Source: Xestospongia bergquistia
Taxonomy: Eukaryota > Porifera > Demospongiae > Haplosclerida > Petrosiidae
Direction: 5' to 3'
Assembly: GCA_963965975.1 (NCBI GenBank)
Contig: OZ014411.1
Coordinates: forward strand, 7,549,001 to 7,613,000
DNA length: 64,000 nucleotides
Of the stretch, positions 32,048 through 43,971 are shown in pieces. Below the pieces are notes generated by a model, which saw nothing but the letters and a program-made list of their open reading frames with translations, was not told the origin of the DNA and ran no database searches. The translations under genes and the position numbers were made by a program. Position 1 is the first letter of the stretch, and every line of letters starts with the position of its first letter.

Positions 32048-33729
32048 CTAAGGCCACACAATTGCTTTTAGTTAAGATAGCATCAGAGCATTTTGTGATG
32101 GTACTGTCTGATGTTGTTGTTGTTTGAAGGTCTCTTCAGTTGCTCAACTTTCTCTCTGGTCTGCAACACCTGTGGAAGCAACCTACTATGGAGAACCTTG
32201 TGTGCCCTTTCCTAAGATGTGTTCATTGTGGCAATGAAGGGCAATCGGTTAGTGGAGCAGAGATTCACAATTAAGAGATAACTTTCAAACTGTTTGGACT
32301 ATCCAATTTTGCTACAAGCACTCCTGGCCCACAAGTTTGTGTGAGTCAACTTGACCGAGGCTATCTGTCCTACTGTGGAGAACTGTGGCAGATATCAATG
32401 TAGTTGAGGAGACTCAGGAGAGAAGGGGAAGAATGGGACTGTGCTTATTGAAAAGGACAGGTGGGATGCTGGTCTAGAGATTTGACAGGCCCAAATCTGT
32501 GACATAGAGCAGACACAGAATTTGAAACACTGTATTGGTTTGGAAGGGTCTGACTGTTGGTCAACCATGCTAATGCCAGTGGTCAGAAAGTGAGGGACTG
32601 GTTATGATAACATCTGTGAGGGAGTTTTAGAGGCTTTGCTATCTAGGACTGTGCGCATGCTCCCAGTTACAATCTCATCTAAAGATACACTCCAAAATTC
32701 ATTAACTAGTCTTGATTAAGTCATAAGTTAAGTGAAAACATCAAAAATATATCCTCATATATGCATTACTACTTACTAAATACATATAACAGTGAGAGTT
32801 AGCTTATAGAATGTTTGAAGTGCATATAAGTTACCTGGCAGTGAGTGATATGGTATTATTGAATTAACAGACATATTCAATTAACATTGTATTCAATTTG
32901 TATATTGGCGCTGTTCACGGGGCTCGTACTTCTGTATTTAAGCAAGTTCAAATGTGTTATTAGTTGTTCCTTTTATTTAAAGAGACTCTTTGTTGACTTA
33001 CTTGATATTATATTTCAAAGAATCTAAAGTATTCTGTACTAGTTTATTGTGCACAGTTATACATTTCCCTGATTAATTTTTTGTAGTGTGATAGTATAAT
33101 CCCAGAAATAAAGTTATTGATGCTATACTACTTGTATAATTTTTTATTATACATCATCCAGTTGTTGGTAACTTTGAGTAGTCTAACCATATTGTTTTCA
33201 TTAGAAGTAAATTAGAAATATAAATTGTATTATGTGTGCTGTAAGTATGCATAAATTCAGAGATTAACCAGCAATCTTCTTCTGCTTTGTACATTTTGTA
33301 TGTTAATGATAATTATATTGTAATGTTGTTATATACCTTTGAGTGAGAACATGGGAACAATTCTTAGCAGTATGTGTATGCATTTTTATTATGCTGCCTG
33401 TATTGATTAATATGTTTAGTAGTAAGGTTTGTCAAACTTTGTAAAATATAGTTCACTTATTGTCTATATATGAAAATCATAACAGATTTAGCAATGACAA
33501 CATCTTCATTCATATAATATGCATAATATAATGTCAAGGGAAATTACAAGGATCTCCCTTTTTAAATAATTTATACTGATGATAAATTCTTCAAATAATA
33601 ACAAGGTGAAGGTAGTATTCAAATTCAATTAGTATAATAACTTAATATTACAATTATATGATTTAAGCAAATTTACATAATTATATGTTGTTGACCAAAT
33701 TGTTGACAACATTTATTAAAAGTGTGACA
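32048..33729. other. Intergenic, probable continuation of the recombinase element then plain AT-rich sequence
   Basis: 32048-32650 has the higher GC content of the recombinase relic and probably belongs to the same element, but no reading frame was interpretable. 32650-33729 is AT-rich with nothing recognised. Confidence 0.35.
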
Positions 33730-36700
33730 TTATGAAGTTATTTCAAAATCAAATATTAAGGACTCTCTTCTATGAATAGTACGAGCTGGAGAATACATTT
33801 CTGCTTCATTGTCAGATGTATCTGTTGATGTTACTTCTAAAAGTGCTACTTCATTGTCTCTTTCAGCCCGACTTCTTTGGTTAAAGATATTTAATTTTGT
33901 GCCACATTTTCGTTTAACAAAAACATATATATGACCTACTACTATACCAATGAAAACTATGAGTGATAGACCAATAGACACTACATCAACACTGAAAGTG
34001 AACATATCATCATTAGACACTGTGTTTAACAGACTCACTAAGCCCAAATTGAAGAGAAAAAACAATTCCAAAACTGTATTAAACTTATTTTTATAGACAC
34101 CTCTACTAGCTGGTAAAAGAATAATAACAATTATAGTGATGACATAGTTGTTAACTTGTGGTACAATCCCTGTAGTGGCAGCAAATAAAGCAGTAACAAA
34201 CAAACGTATCATCATAAGAAGTCCTGTCCAAAACTGATACTTGTCTTTATATGGACCATTGTAAGCATCAAGAAAAGGCTTCCATACTATGAATGGATCT
34301 AGAGAGCTCTTACAGTACTTGCCAGTGTAATGTTGTAACCATTGACCAGAAAAAACCCATCCTGTATATAGAAATCCAATAATGAACATGACTAGTGATA
34401 CTGGTATGTGCTTACCATGAAGATATTCGATATTACCATCAACACTCCACACATTCCAGGCAGTATGATCACAACGAATTTTAGATACCATAAGGGCATT
34501 TTTAATGGTAACTAAAAGTTTGGAATGTGCAATAAAAATTAGTGTTGACAGAACAGGTACAACATTTTTGCCACATAAACGAGACAATCTTCCCGAGTAT
34601 CGACAACAAATTATTAAACCAGTAATAATTGTTAGGGAAAATGCATACTGTAGCCAAGTCTTTCAATAACCATCTAGTCCATTGAAAAAACATGTCTCAA
34701 TATCAAGATCAAGGTTAAGCCAAGCAATGAATTGACTTAATATTGTTTGTTAGGGAATAAAACTGATTTATTCAGTTTGATCATGTTAGCATAGAATAGC
34801 AAACCATTAACAGTTCCTACGGAAACAGTCAAATTTAGTGTCAATAAAAATATACACAAGCACAATCCAGCAAATATAAAAGCTGCTAGTAGTGCTAAAT
34901 AAGAATTTGTGCAAACACTACATTTGTTAGATCCTAACATTAGACTAAGTCCTGATTGGCATTGTCCACAAAGAATACCTGACCTATTGAGAGCACATTG
35001 AAAGTCAGAGTTACTTAGATTAAACGAAACAACGGAAGTGTAACAATAATCAAATGGACAGTTAATATGTGTAATTATGCAGCCATATTTTTCATTGTAC
35101 GATAGCCAGTTATTTCCAGACCTTTAATCGGGTATGGCATCCAGGACACATTACATTTTGCTTTAACACTATTGATTTTGTCACAACAAACACACACTCC
35201 AGATGATATGTCTAATTCAAGACCAAGAGGACATAATAGTACATTAACATTAATAGTCAGTAATGATCCCTCTAACTGAAGTGATCCACTAGTTTGAATT
35301 TTAAAATTACTTTCAGCAGAAGCAGAAAATACTTTTAATTGATAAGTGAAGTCCTTGCAATGAGTATCTGTTTCTTGATCAGCTTTATTAAGACTAATGC
35401 TAATTCCAGTATCCTTTGTAACTAATAATCCAGGACTAATACTTCCACACAACCCAACAGTCACAAGGGAGAGGATTATAGTCTGGCGAGGATACACATT
35501 CATTTTATGTACTCTTTTGGTACAGTTAATATGAGTGTCATTAGTACAAACACAAGCACCAAATGGAGCTGAAGATAGTGATGTCATCGACTGAGTTATA
35601 GGCAATAATTGTGGATAAAACATGCCGGAACCACATGTAACAACTTCAAAAAAATCTGGTGGTTGTGCTAGGTTAAAAATAGCTATGTAGAAATATCCAC
35701 CATATATATTATTTCCAGCAATACTAGCATAATTACCCCAAAATATAACATAAAAATAGAGGAATGAATAATAAGGTATATTCCTTGCAGACAAGAAAGT
35801 AGTCATTATTGGGCTTGCAGTAGAATAAATAGCACCACCATAATTTGCAGCGGTATTATTGATAAAATAAACAATGACTGAAGATGATAAAACAGTGTTA
35901 TCATCAGCATAGATACCACCACCATTACCAGGTGATTTGTTGTGTGCTATGACACTTGATTTATTAGTGAAAGTTATCACACATCCTTGAATAAAAAGAC
36001 CAGTCATGTTATTATCAGTTATGAATACATTTGTTAGTGTCACTGTCTCTGTACCAGTTAAACAAGCTAGCCGTAAAGCTCCCACATTTCCATTTGAATA
36101 GGTTGGAATTTTGCTTAATGTATTATTAGTAACAATAACATTAGTCATTATTATATTGACATTACCCTGAATACTCAGAGCACCTCCATAACTACCATGG
36201 TTATTAATGACCACAGAATTGTGTATATGTAAAAGTACATCCCTAGAAAAACAATCACTGACCATGGATATCAGTGCTCCTCCTACTAATTCTGTTAATC
36301 CAGAGTTATATGAAAATGTGGTATCTTTAATTTGAGTATATAATGAACTCTTTCCTTTAAAAACAAGAACTAATCCTCCATGAACATATCCAATGTTGCT
36401 TATAAAGGTAGTATTTGCTATGGTGACAGTACTATGAAATCCACTGACTAAAAGATTTGCTCCTCCAATGTTCTTTGCACCAGTGTTACTCGAAAATGTA
36501 ACTTGTCTGATCATAATTTCTGAGTGACCTTTTACTGATGTATTTAGATACAGACCACCATTCCAATCACCATTGTTACTTTGAAAGGTAGTATTTTGTA
36601 TATCAACTGTATAATTTCCATAGATGTTGCTTAACAGAGCAGCTCCACTTTGATAACCACCATTTGAATAAAAAAGACAACCATAAATCTCAATTATTCT

Positions 36701-37342
36701 TCTTTCAAGAGACAACTTGTCATCATTTCTTATAAAGAGGCCATTAGCAAAATAATCATTTTCATATCCAAATGTAAAGTTAGAACAACTGATATTGACA
36801 ATTTTAACTAAAGTCATATTTACATTGACTCTACTCTGACCAAATGAACTGTTTTCAATAATCATTGAATCTACATTGTCAACCATTAAGCCAACAAGGC
36901 TGCTATTTTGAATTGATAGGTTAGTACAATGTGCATCAAAAACTGAATTAATAATCATACCTTTACTACAGTTAGTAATAGTCAGAGAACTGACTTGTAT
37001 GGTAGATGTGGTAGATACATTTATTGCTGTGGCATTATCTATGATACATCTAATGATAGCACTTGACTGCATAACTGACCAATGAAAACCTTGAACCCAC
37101 TGACTTTGTCCAAGTAATGATACGTTGTTAAGACGTTCAATTTTTAGTACTTCATATTCTCTAATAGTGTGTTCACCATTCAAAAACATAAAAGTAACAT
37201 TAGAAGGTAAGGTAACATTGTTGATGTAGTAGGAGAGAGGGTGACAATCTTGATTACTGGGACAGCTCTGGTTACCATTTGTTGGTGTGACATAAAAGAG
37301 AGTACAAGTCACTTCATAGCTGAATAATACCAATAAGACCAA
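33730..37342 (-). pseudogene. Broken beta-helix multi-pass receptor-like gene
   Basis: Minus strand. 37342-35075 encodes an ectodomain of about 750 aa with N-glycosylation-rich beta-helix repeats (many NTTF..N.G.. and GGALxS motifs). It ends in a wrong frame after KCNVSWMPYP. The true continuation (NNWLSYNEKYGC, CPFDYCYTS, CALNRSGILCGQC, LMLGSNKCSVC) needs a one-base shift near 35115-35130. A second shift falls near 34745, and TGA at 34663-34665 replaces the Trp expected in GYWKTW. After it come SRLCGKNVVPVLST, several membrane segments and NGPYKDKYQFWTGL, to the stop at 33730. No in-frame ATG precedes it; the frame opens at TTG 37342, after either an acceptor-like CTTTAG or a lost start. It is a decayed paralogue of the intact gene at 43972-47733. 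Confidence 0.8.
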
Positions 37343-38689
37343 AGTGATCTAAAGTGGTCAATAAAAATGATATCATTCTTTTCTACAGGTAGAGGTTTGT
37401 TCAGTATATGTATGAGTTTGTGTAAATGTATTTGTAATTGCAGAGCTCTCTGCATATAAAAAAGTTGCTTACCAATATTACAAAATGCAATAATGAAGTC
37501 ATTATCTTGAGTTGACTAGAACTCCAGCAGTGGATAGTAAAAATGTTAACTGTAGTACTTTGTGCAAGCTATTAACAACAGCATTTACTCACAAAGAGTC
37601 CAGATGATGATGTCATTGTGCTTTGTGACTACTTGTATTGTATGTTTGAGTGATTAACACCATGATTCATTATGATGACACATGACTAGTGTAGAGTTTT
37701 GTGGGTATGTTTTGTAGTTACATTGTCTAATAAGATAGAAAACAGACAGTACATGAGGGTAGCCATAATTCCATCAGTGTCAACTTGTGGTTAAACTAGA
37801 ATACTCTCATGACAGGAAAGTTGTGTATGTGTGAAATCATAATTGATGCTGTACACTAGAACACTGACTATATATATATATAATTATATTGCAAACACCT
37901 AAGTCTATACTTTTTTGTCATAATAGCATAGTGAGTGAAATTGTGATGTACGTGGAGAAAGACTGTCCTGATTGGGTAGTTATATCATGGCTTCTCTATT
38001 AATTACATAAATTAAATGTATACATGATTATGGAGTGTTCTACATACACATTTAGTAATTAATGCATTATAAATTGAAAAGACAATCATTACAACATATG
38101 AATACTTTTTTGTTACCTTACGGCAATGCAACTGTAATTGAATTAATAAGAACAAGCCCAGTAAGACGTAAGTTTATAAATGCTGATCTTGTCATATCCA
38201 ATTGACCATGTTCCTTGTATAAAGAAATTATTAGGTTGAGCTTTTTAACAAATATTTAGCAAACAAGACCTTTTGATTTCCATGCATGACTGATATAATT
38301 GTTAATTTAAGGACAATGGTGACATTACCAATTTGTTAATGGGAGGAGACAGTCAGTGATGATTTAGTGAATGTTTTTACAATGATTGTCCCATCACTAT
38401 GAAATCCTAAAATCATGTTGATGATATTTTAAGTTTATTTTATTGATATCACTCTAAATCTAAACTACACAGCGATAAACTATGTGTGATAGTAGTGTTG
38501 ATTTTTACTTGTTGTATGCCCTCAATGTTATTACTTGACTCCAACTTCTCTTATATGTAAACTATATTTCTCCCTTCGATATGTTACTTTGTTACTACAA
38601 TACAAAAGCTCTAGTAGTTCACAATGTTAACTTAAAGGAGTCACATTCTGTGAAATTGACTGAATGCTCATTCAAATACTCAGCATCTC
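37343..38689. other. Intergenic
   Basis: Putative upstream region of the broken receptor; a short TA tract lies near 37870. No gene recognised. Confidence 0.5.
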
Positions 38690-38820
38690 AAATTAAAGAA
38701 AATCAAATCAATTTCCTTGCTGACAATACAGAGTTTACTTAGTATGTTAGTAAACCAAGCAGCTCACCTTTGATTGATGTGAGATGTCTTTATCAGTTTT
38801 TATGGCTGCTATACATCTTT
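38690..38820 (+). pseudogene. Fragment of the F-box-like/LRR gene
   Basis: The stretch reading CAGAGTTTACTTAGTATGTT followed by AGTAAACCAAGCAGCTC and GATGTGAGATGTCTTTATCA is a diverged copy of about 40260-40345 in the intact gene, with indels. It carries no usable frame. Confidence 0.7.
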
Positions 38821-39104
38821 TGTAAGTCAAGACTCTTTACATATTCTAATTCAGTAAAATTCACTCTACTTGGAATAATCACTGTTGATGGCAAATAAAT
38901 AGTTATCTGCAATGACTACAGAATGTCATCCTTTAAAATACCATATAATGTTTGATAGAAACATCTTATTTATGCTAGATTTACTTTTGAATCTTCAATT
39001 TTTCATTAATAAAGATAACTTTATTGGAACATACACAAACATGCTGAAAATGCATTGATCAAAGTGCTTTAGTTTACAACTTACGTATCTTAACAACTAA
39101 TAAT

Positions 39105-39154
<50 letters not shown>

Positions 39155-39162
39155 TATATATA
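39105..39162. repeat. (AT)n microsatellite
   Basis: Nearly pure alternating AT of about 55 nt upstream of the F-box-like/LRR gene. Confidence 0.95.
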
Positions 39163-39279
39163 CATAATGTGTTCTTTCTCCATGCTTGCTAAAAGATAAT
39201 TAACATGACGTATTTCCTCTAATGATAGTGGGTGGGAACTGTCCACCCACTGAAACTTTCTAAGTGTTTATGCTGCTTT

Positions 39280-41037
39280 ATGGAAGAATCTAGTTATATC
39301 ATGAATGGAGTTCTCTCTTATCCTGCTCCTCTACAGCTTCAGTGTCTGTTGTACATAGTGGGTCATATAGATGAGGTTCCATTCTATATACTAGCATTAC
39401 TTCCTCATCATATACGTCATGAACTTCTTCTAATGTTACCAGTAGTAGATGTATGTAAATTAGAGGAATCACCAGTCACTATTGACCTAACATTGGATAA
39501 CCTATGGAAGGCATACATGGATAGATTACCAGAACATATCTTATGCAGATTAACAACACCCGATCAAGCAAAAACAGAGTATGGTATAGACCTCACTTGG
39601 AAAGAATGTTACTTTCAAGAAATCTTAAAATTGTACTCTATTTATCCTACTAGTGTGCCTCCACTACTTTTTAGTGTCTTCAGTAATAGTGTTAGTGTTT
39701 TTAACTGTTTCAGTTCTATGACTCAGGGCTGTCATGGATTATTGCCTTACTGCTTTGAAACCTATACAGGCTATATACCAATTCGCTATTATCATTTCTT
39801 TGATGTCAACACGCCTCTTACTGATGTTGATCTCTTAAAAACATTAACTGTTGACTGTTGGATCTTTATGAGAATTATTGATATTAAAGACTTCTACCTT
39901 TTTATAAGAAAGAGACACATACCCACTCTTTTCCCATTTTTGACAAAGCTTTATAGTTTAGTGGAAGTAATTAATTACAAATCTGGTGATTTTTCTGTTC
40001 TTAAACCTCTCTTCGATGATATTTTTTTCTCTTCTTCGTGTCAAGTGAAAGTAGTTAGAATAGGTAGACCTGATATAGTAGCTCCCTATCTTACTGGAAG
40101 TACACAATGTCAGTTAAAGGAAGTACACTTTACAGAGAGATTTGCTAAAGTCTCGTATTACCCTATTGCTAGCAGTATCCTTGAATGTCAGCTAGAATTG
40201 GAAAAAGTCAAAGTACAATCTATTGTTCTTGACAAATTGAGTGACATTAGCATGTTCTTACAGAGTTTGCTTAGTTTGTTTAGTAAACCTTTGTTTAAGC
40301 AGCTCAGCCTTGATCGATGTGAGATGTCTTCATCAGTTTTAATTGACATACTTCATAACTTCCTTACATCTCCTTACCAAGTGAATTTAAAATTGTTTCA
40401 TGTTGAGATAAAACAATCACAGTTTTCAAAACTGCTGCTATCAACTACAGAATTACAACATACTAAAGATCTTTGTGTAAGTGAATGTGTGTTAGGATCT
40501 TGTCTACCTTCAAATCTTCACTTAAATAGACTTTATTTAAAAGGTGCAAGTGTTATAGAGTCTTTTTCTCAACTACAATCTATAACTACAAATATTTTAG
40601 AATTGGAAACATCAATGAAATCTGTTGATGGTCTACACAACCTACTTCAAATCACCACAACACAAGAATGTCGTGTTATTCTTAAAATTGAATATGATAA
40701 TCCTGATATACTAATAACAATTGCTAATGCACTATTTGCTTTAAAAGGTAATGTTACTAGATTATTAATAATACTTTACTCTTGGACAACATTACCCTCT
40801 CGACAGCTACTTGATACTCTTTTCTCATGTTTCCAGTCTTATTTACCTGTTTTAGAGCTAAAGCTTGTCTGCCCTTCTTTTACTGATAAAAATATTGATG
40901 AGATACTTGACATATGGCACTGTCATGTAAAGCCATCTCTTAAACTGAAAAAGATTGATATTCAATGTACTAACTTTTCTGACAAAGATTTTGTTATGAG
41001 TGTACTCTCAGAGATAGCTGATGAGATAGTGATATAA
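39280..41037 (+). CDS. F-box-like leucine-rich protein, family not recognised
   Basis: A single exon of 585 aa from the ATG at 39280 (an upstream in-frame GTG at 39232 is not used here; the next ATG is 39301). Residues about 30-60, FYILALLPHHIRHELLLMLP followed by VVDVCKLE, fit the pattern of an F-box-like helix set (LP..I...LL..LP..D...L). The remainder is Leu-rich with irregular repeats such as KPLFKQLSLDRCEMSSS and HLNRLYLKGASVIESFSQ, compatible with a degenerate leucine-rich horseshoe. No signal peptide or membrane segment is evident. If the F-box reading is right, it would be a substrate receptor for ubiquitin ligases, but that is inference. At least three decayed copies surround it, so the family expands locally. 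Confidence 0.75.
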   Translation: MEESSYIMNGVLSYPAPLQLQCLLYIVGHIDEVPFYILALLPHHIRHELLLMLPVVDVCKLEESPVTIDLTLDNLWKAYMDRLPEHILCRLTTPDQAKTEYGIDLTWKECYFQEILKLYSIYPTSVPPLLFSVFSNSVSVFNCFSSMTQGCHGLLPYCFETYTGYIPIRYYHFFDVNTPLTDVDLLKTLTVDCWIFMRIIDIKDFYLFIRKRHIPTLFPFLTKLYSLVEVINYKSGDFSVLKPLFDDIFFSSSCQVKVVRIGRPDIVAPYLTGSTQCQLKEVHFTERFAKVSYYPIASSILECQLELEKVKVQSIVLDKLSDISMFLQSLLSLFSKPLFKQLSLDRCEMSSSVLIDILHNFLTSPYQVNLKLFHVEIKQSQFSKLLLSTTELQHTKDLCVSECVLGSCLPSNLHLNRLYLKGASVIESFSQLQSITTNILELETSMKSVDGLHNLLQITTTQECRVILKIEYDNPDILITIANALFALKGNVTRLLIILYSWTTLPSRQLLDTLFSCFQSYLPVLELKLVCPSFTDKNIDEILDIWHCHVKPSLKLKKIDIQCTNFSDKDFVMSVLSEIADEIVI

Positions 41038-41939
41038 TGCATTATAATTAATTGTATCAACAAAAAGTGACCATTAGAAGGATGAAGGAAGGATACTGTA
41101 AATAGAATAAATGAAGACTGGCTCAGCCTGTTGTTTGATGTTTACATGAGAATTTTTTGAAAAATAAATATTATACAACGTTTCAGCTATGATTAGCTTT
41201 CATCAGATATAATAATAATAATGTCATGATCAACTTAGTCTACTTATATAGTCAGATGTTGTGACTCTTGTAGTTAATATTTCAGGATAACACTAGCAAC
41301 ATCACTATCCGTTGCTTCAGTTCATTGTATGAAGAATAGCTGCCTTAATTTACATTATGTACTACCAGTTATGTATGGAGATGCCATAATCAGGTTTACC
41401 TATTTTGACTACTTTCACTTGACAAGAGGTAGAGAGAAATATGGAATGAAGAATGGGCTAAGCTATGTAACATCACAATACCTAGATTCAGAAACAAAAA
41501 TTTCAACAGTGCTTAATAGTGTACTTACACATGGTAAATTCATCTTATTAGAATTAGCGCTTATAAGGAAATAATGATATTATAGTTAATGGAAAATCAT
41601 CTATTGATCCACAATGTATGACAAACATTGGAATTGTAGTTCAGGACAAAAGACAACTTTATATCTTTAATAAATTCCATTCTATGATGATTACAAGATT
41701 ACAACTACAAGATAATTAGGATATCTTAGAGTACACAGAGGCTGGACTGTTCCTCACCATTTTTAAATTAAATCTAATTGTCACCTTCCAAATTGTTAAA
41801 TGATTACAATTTTACTTTATGCATATTAACACCATATAAGTAATTTGCTGAGCTCGCTGTGGTACGCTAACTCACTGTTGTAGTCTTTCGATTTAAACTA
41901 CAAGTGGAGATATTCAAAGTGCAGTCCATTTGTCTCAAT
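41038..41939. other. Intergenic
   Basis: An 81-codon plus frame (41329-41574) starting MKNSCLNLHYVLPVMYGDA is open but not recognised. It could be another eroded copy of a local gene. Confidence 0.35.
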
Positions 41940-42720
41940 GGATCAGAGGATGTTAGAGTGTTCTCATAAGAGTATTCAGTAAACCTCTTTTTTAGCTTAA
42001 TTTTTATAAATGTAAGATCTCTTCATCAATTTTGATAAATATATTTTAGAGGTTTTATACATATCCATATCTGTATCATTAACTGTGTTTTTCTTGACAG
42101 AAGAATCAATATTTTCTTGTTTAATGGATACTATAAGACAACCTTTAAAAGACCTATCAGTAACATTATATGGGTGCACATTAGGGTCATGTCCTCTTAG
42201 CTGTCTAACTTTAACAAGTCTATTTAGAAAGTCCAAATGCAATAGAATCATTCTGTTGGTCAGATTCAATTAAGACAGAAGCATAACATTAAGAACAACT
42301 GAAACATCAATATCTGTAAATAGTCTACACAGATTATTTCAAATTACTACAGCACACAATTATTCTCTTGTCTTGAGAATAACTTATAAAATTGTAATAT
42401 ACTTGAAAAAACTGCCAATACTTGGACTATTTTGAAGTGTCCTGTTACTTTATCTCTGACCTTTGATTTATGGCCAAGGGTACGTTCAAGAAGGTAGTTT
42501 TATAGTTTGTCCTTGAACTTTTAGCCTTATTTTAATCAAAACATTTTTGTTCATTTTTTAAAAGAAAAGACATTAAAGAGATACATAAAATTTGGACTTG
42601 CCATATAAGACTATCATGAATAAAACTGAAAAGTTAGATATGTATGGATGCATTAAGCACTTGAGCAAAGAATTTGCTCTGAGTACATTCCCAGAAATAC
42701 TTGTTAAAATTGTAATGTAA
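41940..42720 (+). pseudogene. Decayed copy A of the F-box-like/LRR gene (3' half)
   Basis: Broken frames match the LRR half of the gene at 39280-41037. TTAGGGTCATGTCCTCTTAG near 42181 corresponds to LGSCLP; GAAACATCAATATCTGTAAA, then AGTCTACACAGATTATTTCA, corresponds to ETSMKSVDGLHNLLQ. The end is near AATACTTGTTAAAATTG. Frameshifts and stops throughout. Confidence 0.7.
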
Positions 42721-42744
42721 GTTCATTAATGGAAACAGATTATC

Positions 42745-43640
42745 TTGTTTTTCTTTTATTATGACAATCTCAATGTGACAAAGTCAATGACACTATATAA
42801 TGTAATGAAAAGTATGAGATATGTACAGCTGTCATGGAAAGACTGCTGTTTTCAATTAATCTTATACCATTACAACTTGGAACATTCTATTGTGTCTTTT
42901 CTCCTTTTAGATGTTCATGTTGACTTTTCAAAATATTTTAGACATTCAACTCAAAGCTATCATGGAGTGACTCACTACTCTTACAAGTCTTGTTTTGGCC
43001 CTATACCCATCTTTAAACAGCTCATATTTCATAATATAAGATTATTCAGTTTGATAGACATGTAGACATATTCAACATGTTCTTAACATCTCTTTATCCA
43101 GTAAGCTTAAATTATGTGACAGAGGAGTCATAATATTCTAGATTGCTCACTACTACATGTACAACTGAATTGTCCAGAGTCTGTCTCTAACTGAATGTGA
43201 ACCAAGTCTAATGTCTTATCTCCCTGCAACATTTATCTTTAAAATTCTTTGTTTGAGAGGTAAAGATGTCATTTTTTACATTTTCGTAGCTAGACCTTAT
43301 ATGCACAGAAGCTCTACAATTGGAGACAACATTAACTTTAATGAATAGGATAGATCTACACAGATTGTGTTAAATTATTAGAACACAAGTATGTTCTATT
43401 AACATAACAGTAACATTTAATTACCCTAGTGTTGAAGTGAGAATTGTTAATGACTGCTAATACTTAAAAGCCACTATTACTGGACTATCACTAACCTTGG
43501 ATTCATTGCATGTTCTATGAACATTTGGTGATGAATTTTATTATGTAATTGTTAACGTTACCCTGTTGAAGATTTCCATGAGTTGTGTACATTTTTAGTA
43601 CATGTGAAGATAATGAACTGTATACTAGTCCTAAATGTTT
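42745..43640 (+). pseudogene. Decayed copy B of the F-box-like/LRR gene
   Basis: The frame 42745-43065 contains LSWKDCCFQLILYHYNLE and STQSYHGVTHYSYKSCFGPI. These align with LTWKECYFQEILKLYSIY and MTQGCHGLLPYCFETYTGYI of the intact gene. A large internal part is deleted, and from about 43150 LRR-half sequence follows, including a GGAGACAACATTAACTTTAA block like the ETSMKSVDGLHNLL region. No complete frame remains. Confidence 0.75.
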
Positions 43641-43971
43641 AATGAATGTTTACTGTACAATTAGGTGAGCACAACAAAACATGAATAATGACTCTATAGC
43701 TTTGATTAGAAATTTATCTTACTAGTCTGTAGAATGTTTTTGACCATGTGTCATCAAACTCATTGTTTGCAGTAAATTCGTATTCTTGATTATACAAATA
43801 TGTCAATTCTTTATTTTAAAATAATTATATAAAAATGACATTTTTGTAAATTGTGCTTGGTTACCTAACAAATAATAATCACAGAAACACTTTTTAATAC
43901 TAAGTATAAAAATTAAGGGAAATCATTTTCAGTTGAGAAAATTTTATAATTAAATCAATTCATGTCTCCAG

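Noticed and set aside
33730..34587. A separate 285-aa membrane protein
   Set aside because: It is the C-terminal part of the broken receptor; the family motif order continues from the upstream frames across lesions.
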